This document shows, piece by piece, positions 18,071-28,301 of a stretch of DNA of 64,000 nt; positions within the stretch are counted from its first letter, which is position 1; each line of letters opens with the position of its first letter. The translations under genes and the position numbers were made by a program. Origin of the DNA: Paraliobacillus sp. PM-2 (lineage in GTDB: Bacteria; Bacillota; Bacilli; Bacillales; Amphibacillaceae); assembly GCF_001368815.1 (NCBI RefSeq), contig NZ_CTEI01000001.1, positions 868,001 through 932,000 on the forward strand, given 5' to 3'. A model generated the notes under the pieces. The model was not told where the DNA came from and ran no database searches. It worked only from the letters and a program-made list of their open reading frames with translations.

Positions 18071-20995
18071 TTAAGAGAATATCCTTTCTATATCATAAAA
18101 ACAATGATCATCAATTAATTTATCTCCACTATCTGTTTGATTATAATAAAGTAACTCAACAAATTTATCATTATCGTTATGCTTAAATACATCATTGAAC
18201 CCTTTTATTTTATCCCTAGGATTTCTCTCGTGTGTGAGACCTTTCGGATCAATAAACATAATTTTGTATTTACCCTTCTTCTTAATCCAAAAGATAAAAT
18301 CCGGAAAAAAATCCCTAAAAAGTTGTTGTTGTGAGTCATAATAGGGTATTGATAGGCCATCTAATCCCTCATCAAGTTTAGAGAAATACCACCAATCAAT
18401 ATCATAATTTAATAAAATTTCATTTCTCTTTATAAATTCCTCAAGCTTTTCTAAAAAATGGACCTCACTTCTCTCTTTAATTGCATTTTTAAGGTGACGC
18501 TTTTTTGAAATAATGATTGGCGAGTAATAATGGTTTTGAATCCTTTTAAGTTCGATACCTACCCGTTCTTTTGTATTTTCTAATTTTGAATCTAATTTCA
18601 CTTTTTTAATATCTATGCCACTATTAACAGCAAATTTTTCCATAGTTTCATTAACTTGTCCATTTAAAGATTTAATTGTATCTACTATTTCTTGTTGTTC
18701 TTTTGTATAATTAACTCCTGTCTTATTAATTTTCCCCGATATATACTGTTCAAGTATTTCCAAATCTTCTGATTCGGCATCTGTCTGTATCTGACGATAA
18801 TGGCTTATGTCTACATATTCAGTTTCCTCTCTAAATCCAATTAACTTCTTACTTTTCAAATTCATATGCGATTCAATTTTTCTTATTATTTCAAGTTCAG
18901 TTAAATTGAGTGATTTAATATCTTTAGTATTAATTTTTTCTTTTGAGATAATATTCTTGATCGTTTCGTAACTGATATTATCTCTTACTATCAATAATTT
19001 ATAAGAGTTATTATCTATATAAGTTTTCACTTTTTCGTAATCGTCTTTACTTAAAACGTAACTATGAGGATTATCAGAAACTTTCTCGTAAACTGGAACA
19101 AATAATTCTTCTTTTATTTTCGCCTTTTTTATTCCTCTTAATTTACTCCACTTTTCAGTTTCTTTTTCAATTCCTTCGATTATATTTTTGATTGCTTGTT
19201 TATTAGTAGCAAAGACAAAAAGAGTCTCTAACAACTCTGTATATTCTCTTATATTTTCTCTTTTAATTTTGTCAAATAAAGTAAAGCTTTCTTTAGTATG
19301 ATTGAACCTTTTCCGAATTCCATTTAAAGGCTCTATCCTGATGCCTCTTCCTATAGTTTGAAGAATCATTTTAACATTTTCATCACTAATCCCCATGTTA
19401 ATAAAGTTTATTATATTGGGTCTATTACTGTCCCAACCTTCAACAAATTGCCTAGATCCCATCAGAATGTTTATATCATTTCTTTTATTTTTAACATCCT
19501 TAAATCTACTATCTTCTGTAACAACGTCATTAAAAAAAGAATAGTCTTCTAATATATCTTTCTTCCAACTTTTAACATCAGATGCTTTGATTAAAGCAAA
19601 TGGTTCATTTGTTGATTGCTTTAACCTAAATGATAATTCATCATTATTAGACCCAATTTCATATACTTCAATCTCTCCAGGGGAATTTGACTTAAAAACA
19701 TGTTTAAGTATCTTTTCATAACTTACATTATAAATTGCATCTTTGAATCTATCAGATAATACTTCTTCTCCTATTAAATACGTTAGGTTATCTCCAAGAT
19801 TATTTATGATTTCTTCCTTAACTTGTTCTATTTCTTCAGCGTTAATTTGCTTTGAAGCAATATGAGCTAAATACTTAAAATAAAGCTTCATATCAGCATC
19901 TTTTGTTTTAATCTCATTCGTTATTGTAAGCATAAGGGGATTATGATAGAGTTCGTTATCAATTAGTCTTAATCTACTTGCCCCTTCTTTAATGGCAGTA
20001 AATACTATTAAAGACTTTAGTATAATCTTCTTCTTTTCACTCTCATCCAAGTTTTCATTTTTATCAGCTTTATTTCTTGCTTTAAAATTCTTATATTCCT
20101 CATCTAGAACTTTGATATTTTTCCCATAACCCTTTGTTATAAATTTTCTGAGATCAAAATTATAAATAGTAGAAATAACATCAATGTCATCAGTGAAAGT
20201 TGCTGAAAAATTAAATAGAAATCCATTTTTTGCAAGTATGTTTATATAATGTTTTCTAATACTTGTTTCAGCCTCACCTTTGTGCGCTTCATCTAGAATA
20301 ATATACCAACCATCTTCTTCTTGAACTGAACGGTAGTCAAAAATATTTTCACTGTTTTCATCTGAGAAGTGCGTGGTTTTTGTATAATAAACTGTTAATG
20401 AATTTGGCTGTAATGGATTAATACCTGCAAACTCAAGACGCTCATATTCTTTTATTGATTTAAGGGTGATTTTTTTGTCAGTATAACTAGCTTTATTGAA
20501 ATAATTAATATGCTTCACAAACTGATCAAATATGTCATTATTAGGCATTACAACTAATATCTTTTTTGTTGGCACTAGTTTTGACAAAATAAGTTGATAT
20601 AACAATTCGATAAGCTTAACTATTATAAATGTTTTCCCTGCACCCGTAGCCATCCAAAATGAAGCTCTATTTATGAAATTTTTATAATCTATTACTCCAT
20701 TAGTCTCAGTGAAATGTTCTTTAATTAAATTAAAGTGTCTATTTGAAGGCTTAATATTAATATTTTCCCTATCAAGTTCACTTAATTCTTCATTATAAAA
20801 ATCAATTAGATCATGCTTTCCATCATTAAAGTAATTCAATAATAGTCGAGCAATACTTCCTAAGGCTTGTGACTGGTAATCAAAAAGATCAAAATCATCA
20901 TTAAATTTTTCAAAATTATAATCAAATGAATCTAGTTCAAGATTCTCAAGGTAATTTTCAACATAAAGGTTGAGTAGGTTTTTATTTTTCTTCAT
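18071..20995 (-). CDS. Type III-like restriction enzyme Res subunit (DEAD-box translocase plus nuclease)
   Basis: The 974-residue protein has superfamily 2 helicase motifs in order: Walker A MATGAGKTFII (about 115), DEAH in IILDEAHKG (about 235), motif III SATF, and motif VI QTIGRGIR (about 555). A C-terminal PD-(D/E)xK nuclease is visible in FPDFIFWIKKKGKYKIMFIDPKG (about 905-925). It would translocate on and cut unmodified DNA in complex with Mod. Frame is open to a GTG at 21004, but ATG at 20995 with GGGGTGA ahead is better and overlaps mod by 14 bp. The order mod then res with overlap is standard for Type III. Confidence 0.9.
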   Translation of the reverse strand: MKKNKNLLNLYVENYLENLELDSFDYNFEKFNDDFDLFDYQSQALGSIARLLLNYFNDGKHDLIDFYNEELSELDRENINIKPSNRHFNLIKEHFTETNGVIDYKNFINRASFWMATGAGKTFIIVKLIELLYQLILSKLVPTKKILVVMPNNDIFDQFVKHINYFNKASYTDKKITLKSIKEYERLEFAGINPLQPNSLTVYYTKTTHFSDENSENIFDYRSVQEEDGWYIILDEAHKGEAETSIRKHYINILAKNGFLFNFSATFTDDIDVISTIYNFDLRKFITKGYGKNIKVLDEEYKNFKARNKADKNENLDESEKKKIILKSLIVFTAIKEGASRLRLIDNELYHNPLMLTITNEIKTKDADMKLYFKYLAHIASKQINAEEIEQVKEEIINNLGDNLTYLIGEEVLSDRFKDAIYNVSYEKILKHVFKSNSPGEIEVYEIGSNNDELSFRLKQSTNEPFALIKASDVKSWKKDILEDYSFFNDVVTEDSRFKDVKNKRNDINILMGSRQFVEGWDSNRPNIINFINMGISDENVKMILQTIGRGIRIEPLNGIRKRFNHTKESFTLFDKIKRENIREYTELLETLFVFATNKQAIKNIIEGIEKETEKWSKLRGIKKAKIKEELFVPVYEKVSDNPHSYVLSKDDYEKVKTYIDNNSYKLLIVRDNISYETIKNIISKEKINTKDIKSLNLTELEIIRKIESHMNLKSKKLIGFREETEYVDISHYRQIQTDAESEDLEILEQYISGKINKTGVNYTKEQQEIVDTIKSLNGQVNETMEKFAVNSGIDIKKVKLDSKLENTKERVGIELKRIQNHYYSPIIISKKRHLKNAIKERSEVHFLEKLEEFIKRNEILLNYDIDWWYFSKLDEGLDGLSIPYYDSQQQLFRDFFPDFIFWIKKKGKYKIMFIDPKGLTHERNPRDKIKGFNDVFKHNDNDKFVELLYYNQTDSGDKLIDDHCFYDIERIFS

Positions 20996-23669
20996 TTTTG
21001 TCACCCCACCAGATTAGAGGTTTAAGGTATTTATGCTTTACCCACATAATGTTATCAAGATTAATTCTACTATCATTTTCAAATGTTACAAAACTGTTAT
21101 CAAATTTCTTAATCTTATGGCCTGTTAAATTTGAAATAGTTTCAGCAACGTCAACATCATTATAAATTTCTTCAAAATTAATTTTGACATTTTCATTTTC
21201 TATCTGTATTGATTCTAAGAGTTTTTCACTATCATAAAATACGGTAAATAAGTCTTCATTATCTTTTATATATTTAGCTTTTCTTAGAGTATCTTCATAT
21301 TGTTCCAACTCATAATATTTAAAGAAACCTCCTCCAGACCACTTAACATCTTCAGAAATGCCCGCTTTATCGCCTGCCAAGACTTTTTTCATTCTTGGAA
21401 TATTAATAGTATTAAAATGTTCTCCCATTTCAACTCCTATCCACTTTCTACCGAGTTTATGAGCAGTAGCAATTGTTGTACCTGAACCGCTAAAGAAATC
21501 CATTACCCAGGAATTTGGATTAGAAGCATTTTGGATAATACGCATCATAAGCTCTTCAGGCTTTTGTGTTTCGAAGTTTAACCCTTCTAGTGCCATAGGA
21601 TTAACATGAAAAATATCGTTCCAAAGGTTGTTCATAGGAATACCTTTTAGCTCATCCATATATTGTTTAACATCTGGATACCTTGCATTTTCTCCCCACC
21701 TTATCATTCCTTGTTTTTCTAACTCATCGTACTTCTTTGAAGAATAGGTTTTCATGGGTGACCATCTGTACTTTCTGCCATCATTATCTGAATATTTAAA
21801 CCGATCTAAATAATCCTCACCATATTCTCTGTACAATCTATTGAAAATAAAGTCATTTGTATTTTTATAAAAATAAATTGTATCAGTATCATTACTAAAC
21901 TTTTTTGCAAGCGCCTTACTGCTACCTGTATTATTTGTTCTTTGCCATATAATCTCATTAACTAATTTATTTTTGTCAAAGATCTTATTTAATAATAGTC
22001 TTCCTAAATAATTAGAATTGGTGTCCAGATGCACAAAGATACTTGCATTTTTTGATAGAAAATTTTTAATTAATTCAAGCCTATTTTCCATTATAGTTAA
22101 CCATGTGCTGTCCTGGAACTTATCCTTATAATCAAAAGAGTTACCTGTATTAAAAGGTGGATCAATATAAATTAAATCTACCTTTTCTTTATACTTTTGA
22201 TTTATTGTATTTAATGCTTGGAAGTTATCACTTTTAATTAGAATTCCATTGATATTTTCATCAATATTATCAAAGCTACTTAAGATTTCGCTCTTTAAAT
22301 TTGGAAAAAATTTAGTGTCAATAGGTAAATGTAGATAATCTTGATTTATTTTTTTATTGCCATCAATATCAATTAGTAATTCTGATTGATCTAGATTGCT
22401 TACAAAACTAAATTCTTTCCATTCCTTTTTGATTACATTTCCCTCATCATCATACTGAGTCGAGTGCAATGTATTCCAATCATCAATTTGATCATTAAAA
22501 CCTTCAGAAGATAAAATTTTCTCTACCAATTCTATATCTTCACTAAGTTTATCGAGTGTAAAAACATAGTTTGAATTTTTTACAAACTTAGGCTTCAACC
22601 AAATATCTCTTAATTCATTCTCAAACTTACTAATTAATGAGATTATAAAAAATCCAATCTTCTTTATTTTTTGTATGTCTTGCAATCTTTCCGTTTCCCA
22701 AATATTGTCTACACTTGTTTCATTAAATAAGTAATTATAGATATAAATATTAAATTGCTCTTTGAGAAATTTTTCAGCATTCTTGTGAATAAAATAATCT
22801 ACTTCATTTTGTTTTTGATATGAAAAGATTGCTTTCTTTATAGTTTCCACACTTATATCAAGATTTTCCTTCGCTATATACTTCTCAACCTCTTCAATCT
22901 TAGTCAACGATAAATCAACAATCACCGTTCCAACAACGTCATTTGTATTAATAATATTTACAAGTGGTCTAAAACTAGTTTTAGATGAAAAACTCTCCAA
23001 ATTTAGTTTGTTTTTATTTATTACAATTTTGGGGTGATCAATCTGATTCAGGTTATTGTAAATATCATCTCTAACAGAGTCAGGGTTCTTTTTATTAAGG
23101 TATTTTTTTATTAAATCAAATTTACTAGTAGAATTATCCTTATACCTGATATCAAAACGTACAAGAGAATCACTAATCTCTACTAAGTGATATGCAATTT
23201 CTTTCTTTTCATTATTCTTCTGATGTTCTAAATTCTTTGCATTAAACTCAATATTCACACCATCTATGTTCATTTCCACAGTCGTATATGTTGCTTCACT
23301 TTTCACATAAAATAGCTTCTCGGTTTTCCAAAATAAATTTACATCCTCCTTATCACTGTACACCTTTTCGTATAAATTTTTATGTAACTGTGTTTTATAA
23401 TAAAAGGGGGTTCCAGTTTCATTTAAATAACTTTCAAAAAATGTAAATAACTTATTATATAAATCATCTTGAGCACTAAAAGAATCACCAAATTCTTCAT
23501 CTATTTTAGTTGATATGATTGGCTTTATTTGTTTAAAGTAATGATTCCTAAATTTCATTAAATTTATATACCCTGAATCACCTTCTAGTTTTTCACCAAC
23601 TTCTCCGACAAAAATATTTGATAAAGCACTAAAAAAGCGAAGTTTCGCTTTACTTTCTCCCTTATTCAT
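20982..23669 (-). CDS. Type III-like adenine DNA methyltransferase Mod, unusually long
   Basis: The 895-residue protein has beta-class N6-adenine methyltransferase motifs: DPPF in LIYIDPPFNTGNSFDYKD (about 503), a target-recognition stretch, and then FxGxG in VMDFFSGSGTTIATAHKLGR (about 725). The first 480 residues have no motif I can name, whereas classical Mod proteins are about 600-700 residues with a short N-terminus. The methylase protects host DNA and gives Res its specificity. GGAGG lies 7 bases ahead of the ATG. Long Mod forms of this kind occur with DEAD-box partners annotated as Type III; calling it Type III is the best fit rather than proven. Confidence 0.88.
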   Translation of the reverse strand: MNKGESKAKLRFFSALSNIFVGEVGEKLEGDSGYINLMKFRNHYFKQIKPIISTKIDEEFGDSFSAQDDLYNKLFTFFESYLNETGTPFYYKTQLHKNLYEKVYSDKEDVNLFWKTEKLFYVKSEATYTTVEMNIDGVNIEFNAKNLEHQKNNEKKEIAYHLVEISDSLVRFDIRYKDNSTSKFDLIKKYLNKKNPDSVRDDIYNNLNQIDHPKIVINKNKLNLESFSSKTSFRPLVNIINTNDVVGTVIVDLSLTKIEEVEKYIAKENLDISVETIKKAIFSYQKQNEVDYFIHKNAEKFLKEQFNIYIYNYLFNETSVDNIWETERLQDIQKIKKIGFFIISLISKFENELRDIWLKPKFVKNSNYVFTLDKLSEDIELVEKILSSEGFNDQIDDWNTLHSTQYDDEGNVIKKEWKEFSFVSNLDQSELLIDIDGNKKINQDYLHLPIDTKFFPNLKSEILSSFDNIDENINGILIKSDNFQALNTINQKYKEKVDLIYIDPPFNTGNSFDYKDKFQDSTWLTIMENRLELIKNFLSKNASIFVHLDTNSNYLGRLLLNKIFDKNKLVNEIIWQRTNNTGSSKALAKKFSNDTDTIYFYKNTNDFIFNRLYREYGEDYLDRFKYSDNDGRKYRWSPMKTYSSKKYDELEKQGMIRWGENARYPDVKQYMDELKGIPMNNLWNDIFHVNPMALEGLNFETQKPEELMMRIIQNASNPNSWVMDFFSGSGTTIATAHKLGRKWIGVEMGEHFNTINIPRMKKVLAGDKAGISEDVKWSGGGFFKYYELEQYEDTLRKAKYIKDNEDLFTVFYDSEKLLESIQIENENVKINFEEIYNDVDVAETISNLTGHKIKKFDNSFVTFENDSRINLDNIMWVKHKYLKPLIWWGDKNEEK

Positions 23670-24000
23670 TATTAAACCTCCAACTCATAGATCATATTTA
23701 ACTTATAAAAGTTATTATAATGGCTTCATACATTATAATACTAACAAATATAATTAATTTGTGGAAATTCAAATTAAACCGTTTGGTTATGAAAAGAAAA
23801 AAAACACCCAGTTAATGAGTGTTTACTTTTCAAGTTCTATTATTTTTACAACTGATTTAATAATTTCATAAATATGCTCTTGTTCATTAGAACAGAAGGA
23901 ATCACCTCATGAAATATAACATTTAAAACCTTCACATAAAATCCCCAATAACACTGAAAGAGTTCTAATGCATTTAGAGAGCGGGGTACGTTAAATGAAT
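23670..24000. other. Intergenic spacer between the Mod promoter region and mcrC
   Basis: This 331-bp stretch holds an A/T-rich promoter area for mod and a weak hairpin around 23808-23832 (AAACACCC / GAGTGTTT). A 20-codon open tail on the - strand near 23820-23885 looks like the end of a lost gene, but no start or family is visible. Confidence 0.4.
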
Positions 24001-25281
24001 CTAAACACCTACCAAACAGTTACGTCGACTCAAAACTCGCACTAACTCCGATTCATTTACTTGATTAAATTTCACATCATCTAAACATAATATACCTTGA
24101 ACGGTAATAGGGCCATCTAATAAATAATCTGCTTTACGATCTTTCACTAAATAAATATAATCAAGTAATTCTTCTAGTCCAGTAATCGCATACTTTAAAT
24201 CTGAGGTGTTTTTGACTTCTCCAATAATCATTTTAACCAACTTATTGGTTTCTTTTTCACGGACTTCTAAAAGGAAATCTGGGCGTCCTCGCCAAAATAA
24301 ATTAGCCTGACTTCTATCAAAAAAGTCCTTTACTAAATTGTTAGCAACAGTAAATGATTGATATTTCCTTTTCAAATATGGATTATTACTTTCTGATACT
24401 TCACTAGCAGATACACTAAATGAAACATCATTTGATCCTGTTGAATCATGGTAGAGTTTATACAGATAAGACTCTTTCTCCCAAGAAGCCACCATATTTT
24501 GTGTACTATCCATTAAATATAGTTTGCTATTATTTGTATTCTGTTTAATAATTTGCACAATCCAGTATAGCTCGAACAATACATCTTCATTTTCAGGTGC
24601 AATAAATGTCTCTTGTAGCAGCTTTTTGATATCCTCTACACTATAATTACCTTTAATTAACATGCGATAAGATACTAGTAATTTAGCTGCATCACGATAC
24701 AGCTTATTTCTATGATTTAGCGTTTTTTGAATGACACGATCAGAAACACTTACTTGATCAACACGTTGTATGTAAATATTTCTTTTGTAAGCATGCCCGA
24801 TATTTTGCTTTAATTGTTGCCATTCAGCAAACCACGCTGCTTTTTCAAAACCTTTTGTATAAGGGTCTTCATAAAGAATAGAATATAAAACTCCAAGTAG
24901 TTCCTTAAGGACTTGATTTTCAGTAATATTGTAGGAACGCACACTCTCATTTATAGAGAATATAGTATTATCTTTGTGGTTCCTTGCTAAGCGTTCTTTT
25001 GTTGTTTTTCCCCAATCAATTTGACCTCTTACTTCTCCAATATGCATTTCATTTTTAGCAATTGTTGTTGTTTTGATTCGCTTCAACAGCTTAGGTAATA
25101 TTCTAGCAAATTCCATTGTTTCTTCTTTTAATAAGAAACGAATGGTTAGTAACTGCTCTATATTAGATATATTAACGTTCATTTTTGAGAAGAAAGATTG
25201 CATCTTTACTGTTCCTGACTTTAAATAACCGTGAAGATACCCTGAAATTTCATCGAGTACCTCTTCTGTCTTTACACTCAT
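24001..25281 (-). CDS. McrC-like nuclease subunit of a McrBC-type modification-dependent system (pair 1)
   Basis: The 426-residue protein has a long helical N-terminal half and a C-terminal PD-(D/E)xK nuclease: RGRPDFLLEVREKETNKLVKMIIGEVKNT (about 340-368) gives the Asp and Glu-x-Lys of the active site. It is encoded directly after its AAA+ partner with ATGA overlap, as in mcrB-mcrC. It would cut foreign DNA when driven by the GTPase. Its sequence is divergent from classical McrC and from the second copy at 39.9 kb, so it probably has a different trigger. Confidence 0.8.
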   Translation of the reverse strand: MSVKTEEVLDEISGYLHGYLKSGTVKMQSFFSKMNVNISNIEQLLTIRFLLKEETMEFARILPKLLKRIKTTTIAKNEMHIGEVRGQIDWGKTTKERLARNHKDNTIFSINESVRSYNITENQVLKELLGVLYSILYEDPYTKGFEKAAWFAEWQQLKQNIGHAYKRNIYIQRVDQVSVSDRVIQKTLNHRNKLYRDAAKLLVSYRMLIKGNYSVEDIKKLLQETFIAPENEDVLFELYWIVQIIKQNTNNSKLYLMDSTQNMVASWEKESYLYKLYHDSTGSNDVSFSVSASEVSESNNPYLKRKYQSFTVANNLVKDFFDRSQANLFWRGRPDFLLEVREKETNKLVKMIIGEVKNTSDLKYAITGLEELLDYIYLVKDRKADYLLDGPITVQGILCLDDVKFNQVNESELVRVLSRRNCLVGV

Positions 25282-27113
25282 TCTAATCCACCTGCATCAA
25301 AGAAATCTATTGCAAAATCATTCAAATAATTTACGTCTATAATAACATCTGTTTGATCTGCAACCTGTTTAATAAATTCTAGTATACGATTAATTGGTAA
25401 ACCTTCAAATTGTGGTAGTACATACAAGATAATTGCTGAAGTAAAATCTTCGTTTTCTTGTGTGTGTTTTGCAATATCTTCTATAATTGCTGGACCAATT
25501 TTTCTGTAATTATTAATTAGTTTCCAGATAATCGTTAGCATTTCCACGCTAGGATAGGTGCTCATATTCCATACATCTAAATATTGTTGAGTTAGCTCAT
25601 TGTTAATATCCTTTGGTATACCCACGGGAATAAAAGCAAAACGACGCATAAATGCATAGCTCATTTCATACAAAGAGGCCTTATCAATTGTATTCATCGT
25701 TGCAATGATTCTCCAATCATTTGGAATGACATAGGTATAATCATTTGGTTCATAATTAGTCGTTAGTCCTTGAGGTTTCATTATAATTGATTTTCCGCTT
25801 TTTGATTGAAAAGGAAGTGTTACTTCATCTCCAGTCAAAACAGAAAACAATGAACCAAAAGCCTTGTCAATATCTGCACGGTTAATTTCGTCGATAATTA
25901 GCCATTTATTTTCAGGTTTGTTTGTAACCTTGTTTTTAAGACAGCTTAAAAAGATTCCCTCATCAAAATACAAATTACTTTCACTATCTGGACGGTATCC
26001 ACCTATTGTTTCATATGTTGACCAGTTAGAAGAAGCAGTTACTAATTTTGCTTGCACATTGTACATATCACAAATCATACTAGCTAATTTTGATTTACCT
26101 GTGCCTGGGGGTCCTGTTAAAATAATGTGCTTTCCATTGCTAATCGCTGTCATCACTTGATTTAATAGTAATTCCAAGCTTTCAAATACTAAACCATCTT
26201 GGAATGGTTTAACATTATTAAAGTTAACAGCAGGTATACTGTTATTAACAGGAGAAGGTCCATCTGCCTTTGCAAGTTTCTTAGCGTTAGAATGAGTAGA
26301 TTGTTCAGATTTTCGCCATCTTTTAGCAACACTAGGTGTCTCGTAAAAATCAATTGGGTTATCCGCATTATCTTCTTCTAGCTTTTCTCGTATTATAAGA
26401 AGCTTCTCATCAAGATCTGAAACTGAGGGATCTGTAATTAATTCTGAGAATGCTTTCGTTATCTTTTCTTTATTGCCACTACTTGCAATACGTTCAAATT
26501 TTTGAGGCAATATTAAATGAAGAAAAATATGCTGTGACTGTACCCTTTTACCAACTTTTTTTCTTACATCTTCAGTTAAATTTTTTAGTTTAATTCGATC
26601 GTTTAAGATTTCTTTACGTTCTTCTAATGGTTTCTTTTTTAGATAGTCAACAATTAAGAACAAAAATGAAATTTCATAATATTTGCTCGTATTAAAGAAT
26701 GTTCCGGTAGCTCCTAACCCTTGATTGATACCTTGAAATATAGGTAGTGAAGTGTCTAATTTAATACCCTTCCATGAAGCAATTAATTCTAGCTTTTTAA
26801 TCTTCGTATCAAAGCTAGTGGACCCCTTATAAGGAAAGATATAATAAATAAACATTAACTCAATTGCAAATTTATATACACCCTCCGATTCATTTTCCAA
26901 CTGCTTTTGAAACTTACTATCAAAACTATTACCAGACTCATCAGGATTTTCAACAAAAATAGCTCTGAATCTATCCATATTTGTCCGATTCCAAAAAGAC
27001 TCTCCGTCCCAAATTAGAGATCTATCGTTAAGTAAACATTCATTTTTCCATTTTTCTGCTGCATCATATATTGCCTTTCTATCATCGATTTCTTGTTCAT
27101 AGTAAATAGCCAA
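25278..27113 (-). CDS. McrB-like AAA+ GTPase (pair 1)
   Basis: Residues 1-290 are a recognition region I cannot assign. Residues about 310-560 form the AAA+ motor: Walker A LTGPPGTGKSKLASM, Walker B LIIDEINRADIDKAFG and the McrB-type sensor MNTIDKASLYEMSYAFMRRF, which takes the place of the classical MNTADRS. The start is TTG at 27113 with AGGAGG 8 bases ahead. The pair stands downstream (in the - direction) of nothing else and is followed by mcrC. Confidence 0.85.
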   Translation of the reverse strand: MAIYYEQEIDDRKAIYDAAEKWKNECLLNDRSLIWDGESFWNRTNMDRFRAIFVENPDESGNSFDSKFQKQLENESEGVYKFAIELMFIYYIFPYKGSTSFDTKIKKLELIASWKGIKLDTSLPIFQGINQGLGATGTFFNTSKYYEISFLFLIVDYLKKKPLEERKEILNDRIKLKNLTEDVRKKVGKRVQSQHIFLHLILPQKFERIASSGNKEKITKAFSELITDPSVSDLDEKLLIIREKLEEDNADNPIDFYETPSVAKRWRKSEQSTHSNAKKLAKADGPSPVNNSIPAVNFNNVKPFQDGLVFESLELLLNQVMTAISNGKHIILTGPPGTGKSKLASMICDMYNVQAKLVTASSNWSTYETIGGYRPDSESNLYFDEGIFLSCLKNKVTNKPENKWLIIDEINRADIDKAFGSLFSVLTGDEVTLPFQSKSGKSIIMKPQGLTTNYEPNDYTYVIPNDWRIIATMNTIDKASLYEMSYAFMRRFAFIPVGIPKDINNELTQQYLDVWNMSTYPSVEMLTIIWKLINNYRKIGPAIIEDIAKHTQENEDFTSAIILYVLPQFEGLPINRILEFIKQVADQTDVIIDVNYLNDFAIDFFDAGGLE

Positions 27114-27260
27114 TTAATAATCCTCCTCTACTGGATTCTTCATATAATTAATGATACTACAAAAAATGTAAATTGTGTTAGCATACTCAAAATTTATTAA
27201 TGCGTAATAGGACATCCTCACACACCCATAAGATAATAGAAATGGAGGTGTGTTACTAAA

Positions 27261-27434
27261 ATGGATGATTTGGTTAGTGGCGATATTAGCGAAGCTGACT
27301 CATTGGATAATTATGAGAAAGATATTTTAGCAGATTTTTCTTACAAAGCACTTACTGAGATAAACAGTAAAAAGGGAACAGCCATAAATACTCGGGTCTT
27401 CTTTGTGAAAAGTAATACGGATGCGTTTCTATAA
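27261..27434 (+). pseudogene. 5' remnant of a gene cut by the direct repeat
   Basis: A well-placed ribosome site (GGAGGTG, 27244-27250) precedes ATG at 27261, giving 57 codons starting MDDLVSGDISEADSLDNYEKD. The repeat copy begins at 27392, so the last 14 codons come from the repeat and the true 3' part of the gene is missing. I do not recognise the family. It marks the junction where the repeat-bearing element joined the neighbouring DNA. Confidence 0.5.
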
Positions 27435-27669
27435 AATCTAACGCTTTTGAATCACTTAACACTTCCGTAGTCCTGTCTTCAAACCGTTCGTTTTCCTTAC
27501 CATCAAAGAATTTGCCTGTCGTAATTTTCGTTACCTCAATACTTCCCCAAGATACACTCATTTCTGTCTGATGACTATTACTTCCATACCCACTGTAAGG
27601 TTGGTACGTATGACTTATTCCATCAAATTCCCCTGTCTTAAGGGCCGTTAATACTTCATTCCTTTTCAT
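27352..27669 (-). CDS. Small protein of unknown function, repeat copy 1
   Basis: The frame opens further upstream, but ATG at 27669 preceded by GAAAGGA fits best, giving about 105 residues beginning MKRNEVLTALKTGEFDGISHT. No motif is recognisable. The repeat boundary at 27392 falls after FSQRRP, so the last 13 residues (EYLWLFPF...) come from foreign flanking DNA. The second copy at 54.9 kb ends differently at the same point. It is the distal gene of the dnaB-type operon. Confidence 0.5.
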   Translation of the reverse strand: MKRNEVLTALKTGEFDGISHTYQPYSGYGSNSHQTEMSVSWGSIEVTKITTGKFFDGKENERFEDRTTEVLSDSKALDFIETHPYYFSQRRPEYLWLFPFYCLSQ

Positions 27670-28131
27670 TTGAGCCTTCCTTTCTGCCGCCAATACGGCT
27701 AAAAACAATGATGAACACGCAACTTTCTTCAGTGCTTTTTACAGTATATGAATGCTACCAGAATAGTAGGCCATTAAAAAACTTCCTCTGCCCAGATCCC
27801 CTTCCTGCTAATCTTTGCTCGTATCTGTGCATGTATACACCGTTGATAATGTTTATATGGCGGATGATAGGCATAGGCTACATAGGCGAATCCTTCTTCC
27901 AACAACAACTCATTTAACATGACACCATCCACCCATAAATAAGCTAGCAATCTACAAAATGATCATACCGTGGGTCATATTCCAACTGCACCTGTTTACC
28001 GATCAGTATCTGTCTCGATCTAGCAACCGCCTCTGCACCAAGGGGCTCGTCTGGAATATCTGGGTGGACGGTTTCAGGGGCATTAATTAACAGTAACCGC
28101 ACATCAACAATGTTTCCGTTTAAAAACACTT
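27392..28131. repeat. 740-bp direct repeat, copy 1
   Basis: This segment matches 54889-55628 in the same orientation, with a constant offset of 27,497 bp at both ends, so no indels are needed. Scattered single-base differences are concentrated in the left third (the small ORF); the nuclease part is nearly identical. Both copies share the frameshift in the nuclease remnant. Copy 1 is continuous with the dnaB operon; copy 2 is not. Confidence 0.95.
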
Positions 28132-28259
28132 CGATCGTGTCCGCATCAATGACTCGTTTTACCATTGCTGTATCTAATGCAGCTGCGCTTTGTATCGTTC
28201 GTTCCAATTCAATTGCCAGCTGTTTGCTTGCCCCCTTCTCTTTCTTCCCTATCTATCAT
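27774..28259 (-). pseudogene. Thermonuclease (SNase family) pseudogene, repeat copy 1
   Basis: The first part encodes VKRVIDADTIEVFLNGN, VRLLLINAPETVHPD and GAEAVARSRQILIGKQVQLEYD, the OB-fold and active-site Arg region of staphylococcal-type nucleases. It then stops, but a second frame continues without a gap as LLAYLWVDGVMLNELLLEEGFA and ends at 27774. A single missing G near 27953-27956 (restoring FGRLLAYLW) explains the shift. A second 1-base shift in a G-run near 28227-28233 separates the likely ATG at 28259 (MIDREE) from the body. It follows dnaB in the same direction. Confidence 0.8.
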
Positions 28260-28301
28260 GTCCCTTCCTCGTTTACCAACCAGCAGCTATCATTAAACTT
28301 T

